Both the position numbers and the translations under genes were made by a program. Below, piece after piece: positions 21,605-31,727 of a DNA stretch of 64,000 nucleotides. Source of the DNA: Branchiostoma belcheri (lineage: Eukaryota > Chordata > Leptocardii > Amphioxiformes > Branchiostomatidae). Numbering within the stretch: the first letter of the stretch is position 1; the number at the start of each line of letters is the position of its first letter. The notes under the pieces were generated by a model that was not told the DNA's origin, ran no database searches, and saw only the letters and a list, made by a program, of their open reading frames with translations. The stretch is from contig NW_017803490.1 in assembly GCF_001625305.1 (NCBI RefSeq), positions 470,049-534,048 on the forward strand, written 5' to 3'.

Positions 21605-22840
21605 TATACATCAAAATGTGATTTTGCGATCAGCTGATCGCTTGCAGAAGTGGTCACAACCTTTGCAGAAGTGAATTTTCTGTGTGATCTCTACCATATG
21701 AATGTAAACCAAGCAGATGCATGGTGGAAGGCAAAATCGTAAATGGGAATTGCGGTAGTTTATAGCTGGCATGTACTGTTTCCATTCATATGATATTGAG
21801 ATTGGCACCGAAAAATTCACAAAATTTGATTTCCTTCGTATATTGCAGTCGGTGAGTTAATATTCAGTTTGTTGTCATGAAGAGAAGACCAGGTTCAAAC
21901 TGAAGCTATCTCTGTCCTTGGTGCTGAAAGCTATCCCTATACAACGCCCCCCTCCCCTGTTCGTAAGAATATTGCGCCGTTGCCGAGCATTTTCACCTCT
22001 CATAACCTCATAAATCCGTTCCTTTTCTCTGTAAAGGCAGTTCGTGCAACTCTGTAGCTTATCTGCGGGAACATATTGCGCAAAATAGTCCCGTTCGTCC
22101 GAAAATCCTTCGTAATTTCAGTTGTTTACATGAAAAGTAAAGCGGCTTTATGGTTTCGAGTCGGTTGCCCATATTTGGTCGTAAAGTGAGACGTCATCGT
22201 TATTTCTAGCCAATCAGGCTTAATGACTCAAAAACGTTGCCGTGATGATAACCAATCAACATCAAGGATACATAGGCTAATGCCCCTTTTGCGCCATGTA
22301 TCAAAAGCGACTTCTAGCAGCCGGTGAATTATTGCATGTAAAAAATCCCCTCAAGTACCTGCAATAATTATGTGAACTGCTAGAGGCCCTCATTGACACG
22401 TGAGATGAATTGTTACGGCGCCTGTGGATGCTAACTAAAGCGTGAGGGAGTAAACTTTGTAAAGAAGGGTGCACGTTCGCCAGGGATGGAAAGATTCTTC
22501 TGGATACCTCAGGTATGAATTATACACTTCTAGAAAGGCTTTGGTGGAAAAACTGGAGCGAAAAATTGGAGTTTCTGCGTTTGATACATTTTGTCTAATT
22601 TTTCGTTACTGAACATATTTTCCTTGATGTTACAAAGTTGAATGATGAGGACAGAAAAATTGAGAATTTCGAATTCGTAAGATGACGGCCATAATTAAAT
22701 CATCGTATTTTTCAGGCCTGCATGTGTGATGATTGCCTATTGGCCTGTGGTGAATCTTACGTTAACGTAATTATCGAATTCAAATTTTTCTCATGATTTA
22801 CAGGTGCAGGTGACACGTGCGTGAAACACGCCTTTTCAAG
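21605..22840. other. Upstream region of the tentative gene at 22841
   Basis: More GC-rich than its surroundings from about 21950, with CCAAT words at 22210 and 22251. No TATA box was identified. It could hold the promoter of the gene starting at 22841. Confidence 0.3.
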
Positions 22841-25800
22841 ATGGCGAGCGTGCATGGAACACGGAGAAGAACGAGCGGGTAAAAATTCCGCTCAGGGAGA
22901 CGCGCCAGGTCCGCTAGCTTTGGTGGTAAGTTGTACTTCAAGTTGTCGTAAATACACTCCTGACTATTGTAGATAAATCTCGTTTGAGTAAAATGAAGCA
23001 AAAAGACAGAATTTCGAAATTAAAGTTGAGGCAACTGTTCCCCATGAGTTAACGCTGCACGAAGTTCAGCAACCGCTAGGGGCGCTTTTGTGTGGTCTAG
23101 TGCCATGAAACGTGGTTTGTTGTTGTCCTGTGTGCTTTGGTCAAATTCTATACGTTTCCATGTAAAAGAAAGTGTTCCGAAGCCAAGAGCAGGCAGGAGG
23201 GACATGATAGCGCCGTTTATGCAGAGGATGACTTGGATAAGTTGATAGATTTGGAAGGAGGGGAGACAGACGACCGGTAAGTTTAAGTGGGGAGGGGGGC
23301 GGTAACAGAGTTGTTTTATGTATCAAAGACCATATCTACATTGTATATATACCTTTTCTATATATGCATCATAGTTGTTGAGCGGAAAATCCCAAACAGA
23401 CTCTCGAACTTGATTTTGGTAAACCTGAGATTGGAATTTGTTGATGTATTTGTTGTGTAAACCAGAGACAAATTGATGACAGAGTCAACAACACTTGAAT
23501 ATGATAATTTGTATTCCTTGTTGCTGTTACTGATTGAAGCTCATATGCATTTGTTCCAGATTCTGAATTGAAATACATCAAGGAGCTCCAAACCAAGGGA
23601 AATGTTTTCAGAGGTACTGTAGCTATGTAGTTGTTTTTTGGGAATACAAACAAAGAACAACAAATGGTGATGGCATGGTGGTCCTAGCCTCCTTCGCAGT
23701 CTTGTTGGGCGTCGGCGTTATTTTTTCTCTGAGCGACGCGAGTAATATGCGGCCGCGAGGGACGATTTGCTGCCGAGGGAGTTTTTGCCACGGAGAGAAG
23801 GATTGTTGGAGCGCGAATCCTTCTCTCCGTGGCAAAAACTCCCTCGGCAGCAAATTGTCCCTCGCGGCCGCATATTACTCGCGTCGCTCAGAGAAAAAAA
23901 TAACGCCGATGCCCAACAAGACTGCGAAGGAGGCTAGGTGGTCCAGGGTTTGAATCCCAAGGAGTTCTAGAAGGTCTGTATGCACTAAGGGGCACGTGAA
24001 GTCATTTCATGAGTTGTAGATCACAGATTAAATCTTATTCACTTTAATTTACAAAAGTCATTTGAGTTAGGATAACTCTTCTTTCATCAACTTATTTGTT
24101 CATTGAAAACTTCAACTGCTTCCTAAGTGGAAAATTATGTTATAATTTTGTGTGCAATTATTTTTAAAAAGAAATCATGACAGTTTCATTGACTCGTGTT
24201 TTTGCATGTTATGATGATGGTTTATTTGATACATATTTGACATGGCATATGTTTTTCTCCATATCTATTGCCAAAGTACTGTTTTATTTCTATAACATGT
24301 TAACGTTACATATGAGCTTGATCAGTTTTTTTCATGAACTGATATTTGGAGTGCATTTTATGTGTCATTGGCTCTGATGTTTTTGTACGTACATGTAGTT
24401 GTAGTAGATTTAATGAATGTCAACATGAGATGCATATTATGTTATTTGGATTGTGATGTCTTATGTAAGATGTGACACATTATTTTCATGTGATTATTGT
24501 TTGGTTAATGATATTCTATGTAATACTATTGTTCACTGTTTGTTGTGAAAATCCAGATGGTACCCAGGCTAAGGTTCCATGTGCTCTTCTCCCAACCAAA
24601 GCATTGGGTTGTGATACCTTACTACATATGTGTATCATGTGTGACTGTGAGATGTGTTTTCATATGATTGTTGTTACATGTAGGTCAGAATATTTCTATG
24701 TTCACTTTTGGCTATGATCTTCTTTTGCCTCACTAAAATAACAATGTTCCATGTACTCTTTCCCCAATCAAAGCAGGTTTTGTAAAAAATGTAATGTCAT
24801 GTACATGATCTATGTGAAAATTGTAAACATTGATGTAGTATGTAAATTTGGCATGCAATTTTTCTGAATGTTTATTTCTTTTACACCCTAGCTTATGGAA
24901 AGCTGAGACTGTGCCTGACCATGTTCCTGTGTGTGCTGTGGGACCTGTCTGTGTTCCTGTACAAATTCTTGGAGGATCTGTGTTCCTGTCCAAATTCTTG
25001 GAGAATCTATCGGGTATCCTGTGTGCCTGTCCAGTATTCCAGGAGGATTTTCCTGTGTGTGCTCCTGAGGGACCTGTCACCTATCTACAAGACAAGAGAA
25101 CATCGGACCTTGACCGTGAGTTGGCTTTTATTTTTAGAACTCTTTCAAAAATGGGGTCTGCATGCCGCAATATGTGTAAGCACTCGTCTTAGATTTGCAT
25201 AATGCGAAGTCAGGTCGTTATGACCAAATGTTGAACCTAATCTTTGCATTATGGGTAAAGCGTTAAGCCTGCATGAATGAAGCGTAATACCGGGCCACTG
25301 CTTTGCATCCTTTTGCGCCTTGCCATGTGAAGTTTGCATAATTCGGAGTAAGTCAATGTGTGGAGCATCTCGTCTGCACAAATGAAGAGTTAATCGTGGC
25401 CGCTACCTTCCGGAATTCAGCGCAAAGCGTAATCGGGACCTCCCATGCAAACCCCTAAAAATGACAATGAAATATGTATCAATAGGGCATCTCTGTAATC
25501 ATCTGAATTTTTCGTTCCAAACACCAGATTATCCAAACTCAGGCCCTCTCTACTATTCATTGTCATTTTTGATTGAAAGAGTTCACTTTTTTATACTAAT
25601 ATCTACCTTAAGGTTGTGACTAATATTTGTATGCATTTATGGCGGAGAATATGGAGGAAAGCACTTGTAATATTGTCTGTTATTTTATTCTGTATAGCAA
25701 TGGGATATGTTTTCAACTTAAGCATTTGTGATCAAACTGTTTTCCCTGATATCATCTTAATCATGATCTACATTGTACAACCTTGTTAAAATTTCTGAAA

Positions 25801-27151
25801 AGAAAATTGTCCTTGAAGAAAATAAAATCTACATGGTGAAACTATCATTAAAGCAACGAACGTGTAGGGATGTGCAAATATTGTGTAGCACTCAAAAATG
25901 GTGAATTAGATGGAATTAAGTGGAATTTCTCACTATTATAAACGGTAGCATCTAACAAAAACAGTTGATTGAATGTCAAACTTGAATATTGTGAAGATAC
26001 AGAGATTTTCACACTCCTACCTTTTCATAAAAGGTGACTTACTAGTACATAACAGAATGACCCACAGATGACAATTGAAACAGTTGACCTGACAGTTCTA
26101 TGAGTGCACACGTTTGATTTATCCAATAAACTATCATTCTAAACACTACAGAACCGTGATTCAGGGGTCGAAATTAACAGTGTCCCGATGGCCACTGACC
26201 ACTAGAATTTAGGCTGGGGCAACTAAAAAGACACTTTGGGACATTTTGGGGACAGTAGAATAATAATCAACATCAGAATGTTAAGGCCTTCTTTCGTTGA
26301 TCAGGCACGTGTCCCTGCTTTTGGCTCCAAAAAGCCCCCCAAATTTGTCTTCTCTTCTAACGTGCCTGGGAGTCAGAACGTAAGCAAAAAAAGTCCTACA
26401 TACTTCCTGAAAAACAGGTTAGGACAGTACATACTCTGACTTCAGGGACAATTGATATTTATTTTTGGGACAATGCTGGGACAATAGGAAGAAAAATTAA
26501 TTTTGAGGCTTGGTGATTGTACCAGTTGAAATCTGTTGTTCATATTGGTGGAAGTTCTTGTCCACGACATGCAGCGTGTGTACATGTAAGAACTTGTTTT
26601 TAAGAATTGTGTTTTTGTGCTTTGGTCTGGTTTAACATCATGCAAATTTGCCAAATGAAAAATAATTCAAGCCTGAAAAGTTACTCTTCGAATAATTGTA
26701 ACATCCATGGCCTAGAATAATGTTCCTTTAAGTTATAAATCCATGAAAGATAATATCTAATTAAGTTGCCATATTTTTTCAATGTAATGTGTTTAATTGC
26801 AATTACAGCATACCCTGATTTACCTAAAATTCCGTCGAATGTACCTAAAATGTAGGTCAAACACAATCAAGATTATTTATAATATTTTATCATGCACATA
26901 ATTTGCAATAAAAAACAAGGCATAGATCCAAAAAACTTTTATACAATTGCAACATCTGAGTGATATGAAATTATAGTAATAAATTATATAATATATTCTT
27001 AACATAAGTACAGTTTTTGTTCCTCAATGGAGTGGATATCAGGGAAAATACTTTGGTCACATAATGTTTGTTGGAAATATGTCCTATTTCTTTGCAGAAG
27101 ATGGAAAAGGCAATGTTGTGCTTTCTTTCTGTAGTGTGAAATGTACTACAG
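22841..27151 (+). CDS. Tentative unrecognised multi-exon gene (four phase-compatible exons)
   Basis: Candidate exons: 22841-22878 (ATG after CAAG, reads MASVHGTRRRTSG), 23193-23276 (DSAVYAEDDLDKLIDLEGG, acidic), 24892-25115 (74 open codons, Cys/Pro-rich, contains VPVCAVGPVCVPVQ and FPVCAPEGP) and 27098-27151 (DGKGNVVLSFCSVKCTT). Phases join without a stop: 2, 2, 1, then 1 out. The third and fourth exons have strong splice sites (TTTCTTTTACACCCTAG with GTGAGT; CTATTTCTTTGCAG with GTAAGC). The first two have weaker ones (donor GTAAAA, poor pyrimidine tract). Exon 3 overlaps a short tandem repeat (CTGTGTGTGCTG, TTCCTGT, AAATTCTTGGAG), so its openness is less informative. I do not recognise the product. 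A possible last exon lies at 31468-31672. Confidence 0.35.
23685..23936. mobile_element. Foldback (hAT-like) element, 252 bp, near-perfect palindrome
   Basis: Two arms of about 120 bp (TAGCCTCCTTCGCAGTCTTG to GAGAGAAGGATT and the inverse) surround an 11-bp centre, GTTGGAGCGCG. Only about two substitutions and one T-run indel separate the arms. The 8-bp word GGTGGTCC flanks both sides (23677-23684 and 23937-23944), an exact target duplication. Eight bp and a TAG start suggest the hAT or a similar superfamily. Lies in an intron of the tentative gene. Confidence 0.88.
25180..25460. promoter_or_regulatory. Segment with repeated TTTGCAT words (octamer-like)
   Basis: Contains one exact ATTTGCAT (about 25193) and four near relatives (CTTTGCATTATG, CTTTGCATCC, GTTTGCATAATTC, CATGCAAAC), in a stretch more GC-rich than its AT-rich neighbours. 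ATTTGCAT is the POU/Oct core. Regulatory use is inference. Confidence 0.25.
26163..26514 (-). mobile_element. MITE-like repeat, family G
   Basis: Reverse copy of the element at 47751-48095: GTCGAAATTAACAGTGTCCC at the start, GGGACAATGCTGGGACAATA and TTAATTTTGAGGCTTG at the end. Uninterrupted. Confidence 0.75.
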
Positions 27152-27849
27152 GTAAGCTGTGTGTGATGTTTGAAAGGGAGGAATTGTTGTTGAGTTATGG
27201 AATCAGCGAAACAAAAAATGTATTATTTTGTGTGGAGTTATAGATAGTTTGTAGATAGTAGAACTAAACTGTAGAGTTACAGTGAGAGATGTCTGTAAAC
27301 ACTTCTAAACAGCCATGTGAGAGGTTGACACAATTAGGATTAGTATGTAGCCAGCATTTCAAGGAAGCTGACTATATAGGCAGTGTAGCTAAATGGTACT
27401 GTAGACAGTCAACTTTTGAATTCAATCACATTATGGGGGCACATTTGGCATTTCTATTCGAAGCTGCACACCCTGAAGTCTAGCGACCGTCTCTGACATA
27501 GAATAATTCGGAATTTTGGAGAATAACTGTATATGAGATGAAAGGATATCTATTTAGCTACAAGAACAACTGAGTTTGGTTCTTTTAACATCTTTAGATT
27601 TTGGTAAAATCAACAGAAAAACATAAATTTTGCTCCAAAATTAATGCACAATATTGGGATTTTTCGCGTAGGATAATCCCATAGAAACAAAATAATTTTC
27701 CGGCAGAAATGACTGATGCTGGCAGAAAAAGCCAAACCTTGACTATATCCGAGTAAATTATAAAGACAATTCTTGTACTAAAATTTTTTTAACCGTCCAC
27801 GGCCCCTCGCAAATTCACTTCTAGGAAGGCGCAGAGCAAAATGTAGTTT

Positions 27850-28075
27850 AATTTAAACGGGTGGATTACACTTGGCGTGCAAGGATACCCGGAAGTAAGG
27901 TTCGGAGCCAAAAAAAAATTTTCACCCCAAAATCACCATTTCTTACAGTCTTCAGCCATGCTAATGTTGAATGATATTTCGTGGCAGTTCATGAGAAATG
28001 TCACCTCAAACATGGACCCTCAAAACCCTTTCAGCACTTTTTTACCACGCACTACCACGGGCACCGTAATGATCA
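27850..28075 (+). repeat. Dispersed repeat (ACCCGGAAGTAAG type)
   Basis: Shares ACCCGGAAGTAAG, TTTTCACCCCAAA, CATGAGAAATG and the ACCACGCACT / ACCGCGCACT region with 36325-36495. Confidence 0.6.
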
Positions 28076-28540
28076 AATGCAACTACATGTAGCATAGATA
28101 GTTGAAAAAGTACTTTAAACAGCTTCAGTGTGACACAGGTAGCATTTAAGGGCAGTTGTAAAATGTACATTGTAAATATAGGGAAAGAAGGTTTAGTTGA
28201 ATAATGTGTCAGTGAGAAAATAGAGTAATAAAATGTAGTTTTGTTTCGCTGATTTCTTTTAAGTCATGTAGACCCCAGACTTTCTCACTGTTGATGGACT
28301 TGTAGCAATACTAACCTCCTGTTGGAAAATTCAGGGCTCGTCTCATGTTGATCTAGTAGAGTTTGACAGTGATAATTTGCGCTGACAGACTTTATTTGAT
28401 GAGCTTGAGACTATAGGCCTAGATTTTGGAACGGGAAGTTTGAATTGTTGCATGTGTGTTAACAGTGATAACAGAGTTTGAGTTTATATCACTGCATGAC
28501 AAAACGCAATTCCTCTCTTTCCACTTTTTGTCCCTGGGCT

Positions 28541-28797
28541 TAGCCTGGAGGAGGAACTTCTGTCCCAGGGTTCAAACTAGTCTTACACATGCCTCGACTC
28601 TGCGTAGTAGACTTGTTGACGAACAACTTTGTCCATCATGAGGCCTACTACGCTAACGGAGAGGGGCTTTGTGTTCGACTCTGCGTAGTAGACTTGTTGA
28701 CGAACAACTTTGTCCATCATGAGGCCTACTACGCTAACGGAGAGGGGCTTTGTGTATTTTGTTACCCTGGCCCAGAGGTTTTCTCCTCCAGGCTTTG
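28541..28797. mobile_element. MITE-like element with two internal 81-bp hairpin units
   Basis: The ends AGCCTGGAGGAGGAACTTCT and (inverse) AGAGGTTTTCTCCTCCAGGC pair, and CCAGGGT pairs inside. Between them lie two direct repeats (starts 28595 and 28676, period 81 bp). Each contains TGCGTAGTAG and CTACTACGC inverted to each other. The repeats are almost identical. Confidence 0.75.
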
Positions 28798-29097
28798 ACG
28801 CTAGGGGTATATAGGCCTGTTGTTCACTCACACATTCTGTCACACTTTTCCAACACTTTGGACCCTTTACATTCAAATTTCCCAATACTTTTGATTTCAA
28901 TTTTCTCAGTCACAAAAAAAAATTTAGACCTTCACTTAGTTAATTCTTTACAGTGCTAATTGGCAGCTTTAATTCCACAAAATTGAATGCCAAATTGCCC
29001 CCCAAAATTGTCACCTTAGACCTAAACACTTGGTTGATGAATTGTGTAAAATTTTCTTTTGCCAAAATTCTGCCTGCCCAAAAACACTTCAGATAAT

Positions 29098-29764
29098 TGG
29101 GACCCTCAAGTAGATAATTAATTGGATTAAAATTTTCCCGCCAAAAAACTTAGTATATGGGAATCCTGACCTTTGACCTCTACTCCCTCCCTCCCTTTCT
29201 CTGAACACTTAGCCACCACACTCTTACTAGCTACTTCAAACCAAGTCACACTGTTCCAATGCTTTGGATCTTTACACTTAACTTCTCCAAACACTTTGTG
29301 ACACTCATGCTATGCTAGCCTACCTCCCGAAGCACTTAGTTACTTGAGTGAGATTTTTCTGCCAGAATGATTGTCACTCTACTTGGTCAGTCAGTTGCAC
29401 AGGAATGCTGGTGTGTCGAAACACCGTGTCTCCGCAAAGACATCCCCAGGGGAGCAAACTTCTATGCATTGACTGACCAGTAGAGCGACAATTATTCTGG
29501 CAGAAAAATCTCACTCAAGTAACTAAGTGCTTCGGGAGGTAGGCTAGCATAGCATGAGTGTCACAAAGTGTTTGGAGAAGTTAAGTGTAAAGATCCAAAG
29601 CATTGGAACAGTCTGACTTGGTTTGAAGTAGCTAGTAAGAGTGTGGTGGCTAAGTGTTCAGAGAAAGGGAGGGAGGGAGTAGAGGTCAAAGGTCAGAATC
29701 CCCATATACTAAGTTTTTTGGCGGGAAAATTTTAATCCAATTAATTATCTACTTGAGGGTCCCC
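29098..29764. repeat. Long inverted repeat, arms about 300 bp, loop about 67 bp
   Basis: GACCCTCAAGTAGATAATTA at 29101 returns inverted at 29738-29762, and the match continues inward (CTAGCCTACCTCCCGAAGCA against TGCTTCGGGAGGTAGGCTAG) to GGTCAGTCA / TGACTGACC. Arm identity is high, about 95% by eye. Weaker inverted similarity continues outward (GGGGCAATTTG). Confidence 0.88.
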
Positions 29765-30057
29765 ATTAGCCCAATCTTTTGGGCAAGTCTTCAGATCAAA
29801 AGCAACAGTTTTGGGGCAATTTGATGTTCAAGGCAAGGTCCAAAGCATTGGAAGAGGAGCACAGAAAGGGTGCAATTAAATAGCAGTACAAATTTAAACC
29901 AAGCAGAAGATGAAAGGCTAAGTAAGGTAAGGAAAAGTTGAGAGGAAAGGTGCAAGGCATCGGAAAAAAAAGTCAAGAAAAGTGCGACGTACTATGAGCG
30001 TTTGGGGAGTAGTTCCAATGTGGGGAAAGTCTTTACAGTGAAGAGAGATGTGAGTAA

Positions 30058-30118
30058 AGGTACAAAGCATCAGAAAAGGTACAAAGCATCAGAAAAGGTA
30101 CAAAGCATCAGAAAAGGA
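30058..30118 (+). repeat. Short tandem repeat, 20-bp unit GGTACAAAGCATCAGAAAAG, three units
   Basis: Three consecutive units. Related words (TCCAAAGCATTGGAA, TGCAAGGCATCGGAA) are scattered from 29260 to 29970, suggesting a decayed longer array. Confidence 0.8.
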
Positions 30119-30130
30119 GTCCATCAAATA

Positions 30131-30624
30131 TCGAGCAGTACCCGGAAATTCTAGTGCTATATACCCTGTACTTTTTCCGTACCAAGGATGTTAAAATTCA
30201 AATTCTGTAAACTTTTTGGACCGCACCCAGTGGCGGACATCGCTCGAAAGTTGCGTGTGAATACCGGGTGTACGGCAACGATACAGTCTCATATCTTAGC
30301 CTATACTCTGGCAAATATTCCTGGCCACCTCTCTGCGGAGTGGCATCGTACAATCGGTCTGGATTGTTTGAGATGGCCGAAGTGTTCTCCAGACTGGGTG
30401 GGATTTGTACGATACCACTCAGCAGAGAGATGGCCAGGAATATTTGCCAGAGTATAGGCTAGATATGAGACTGTGTATCGTTGCCGTACAGGGTATTGAC
30501 ATACGACTTTCAAGTGATTTCCGCTACTGGATGCGGCCAAAAAGGTTTACAGATCTTGAATCTTAACATCCTTGATAAGGCTAAAAAGTACAGGATATAG
30601 CACAAATTTCTGGGTCCGGCTCGA
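30131..30624. repeat. Long inverted repeat, arms about 220 bp, loop about 45 bp
   Basis: TATACTCTGGCAAATATTCC at 30301 pairs with GGAATATTTGCCAGAGTATA at about 30437, and the pairing extends outward through GTACGGCAACGATAC, GGATGTTAA and GTGCTATAT to the ends TCGAGC / GCTCGA. Reading frames on both strands are mirror images and are not taken as genes. Confidence 0.88.
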
Positions 30625-30684
30625 AAGGAGTTTGATGGGGGTGCTAAAGTGAAGCATTTCAAATTGAGAAAGTTAAGTGAGAAG

Positions 30685-31612
30685 GTGTTAAAGAGAAAAT
30701 TAGCGTGGTGGTCTGGTATTCTTTCCTGTGGCTAGGCACATTCAGCGAAGTACCAGGTTACTTGTCATATATACAATTTTGGGCTAACCGTAAAACATTT
30801 AAAAATAGTCGGACGCAAGAATTTTGTCAATTAGCAACCCTCCAAAAAATCCCTCAAACACAAATCTTTGGAAACTGTTTTAGTCATCAACAAAGTAAAC
30901 TGGATGCTCAAATGTTTAGATAGGCAATTTGTTGCATATCCACACCTAAAGGATGGAATACGTGCACTTTCCAGAAAATGGTTTATATTTGCAGGTTTAC
31001 TGTAAATGACCGCGAGTGGAATATGAATTTGGTTCAAATTAGAACGAACATGTCCGAAATTTAACCACCATGGAAGTTTGACAGTGAAGGTTACAAGTCA
31101 CAAGTGTTGGGAAAGGAAACCGTGCAAAGCAGAAGTGAGAAGGTGTAAAAGAGAAATGAACCTGGTGGTCTGGTATTCTTTTCTGTGGCTAGGTACGTTC
31201 AGCAAAGTACCAGGTTACTTGAGGCAATTTTGGGCTAACCGTATAAAAACATTTCAAAACAGTCTGGACGTAACAATTTTGTCAATTAGCAAACCTCAAA
31301 AAAGATCCCTCAAACATAAATCTTGGGAAACCATTCTAGTCATTTTGATCCATCAACAAAGTAAACTGGATGCTAAAATGTTTAAATTTGCAATTTTAGC
31401 TTTGTTGCATGTCCACACCTAAATGACGGGATATGTGTACTTTTTAGAAAATGGTTTATACTTGCAGGTTTACTGTAAATGACTGCGAGTGGAATATGAA
31501 TTTGGTTCAAATTACTTTAGAACAAACATGTCCGAAATTTAACCACCGTGGAAGTTTGACAGTGAAGGTTACAAGTCACAAGTGTTGGGAAAGGAAACTG
31601 TGCAAAGCAGAG
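30685..31612 (+). repeat. Tandem duplication, about 460-bp unit, containing a duplicated exon-like segment
   Basis: 30685-31142 and 31138-31612 share GTGGTCTGGTATTCTTT, AAGTACCAGGTTACTTG, TTTGGGCTAACCGTA, GCAGGTTTACTGTAAATGAC and CACAAGTGTTGGGAAAGGAA in order. The copies differ by substitutions and small indels. Confidence 0.85.
30995..31064 (+). pseudogene. Duplicated terminal-exon copy, frameshifted
   Basis: Acceptor TTTATATTTGCAG, then FTVNDREWNMNLVQI as in the downstream copy. A 5-base deletion relative to 31468-31672 changes the frame and reaches TAA about 20 codons in. Could also be an alternative short last exon. Confidence 0.4.
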
Positions 31613-31672
31613 TTGGAGGATACAGATAGAAATGTATGCACGTGTGTGTACTTGGTTGTGTTGCACAAATAA
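31468..31672 (+). CDS. Candidate terminal exon with overlapping AATAAA
   Basis: The acceptor TTATACTTGCAG is followed by an open frame starting (x)FTVNDCEWNMNLVQ and ending VYLVVLHK, with TAA at 31670-31672 inside AATAAA (31668-31673). The frame needs a preceding exon ending in phase 2. It could be the last exon of the tentative gene above, but at least one linking exon is missing. The upstream duplicate at 30995 has the same acceptor but has lost 5 bases and shifts into a stop. No family recognised. Confidence 0.4.
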
Positions 31673-31727
31673 ACTATACTCACAACTACACATGTATGCC
31701 AGCCTGTGTCTTCTCTCACTGCTTTAC

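Noticed and set aside
24733-25080. Minus-strand frame with TGPSGAHTGKSSWNTGQAH
   Set aside because: Antisense shadow of the repetitive exon-like segment 24892-25115, which has better splice signals on the plus strand.
27289-27483. Frame with LVCSQHFKEADY, resembling the VCSxHF part of THAP domains
   Set aside because: The other THAP hallmarks (C2CH zinc ligands, AVPTF) are not visible, no suitable splice sites or phase were found, and the stretch is short.
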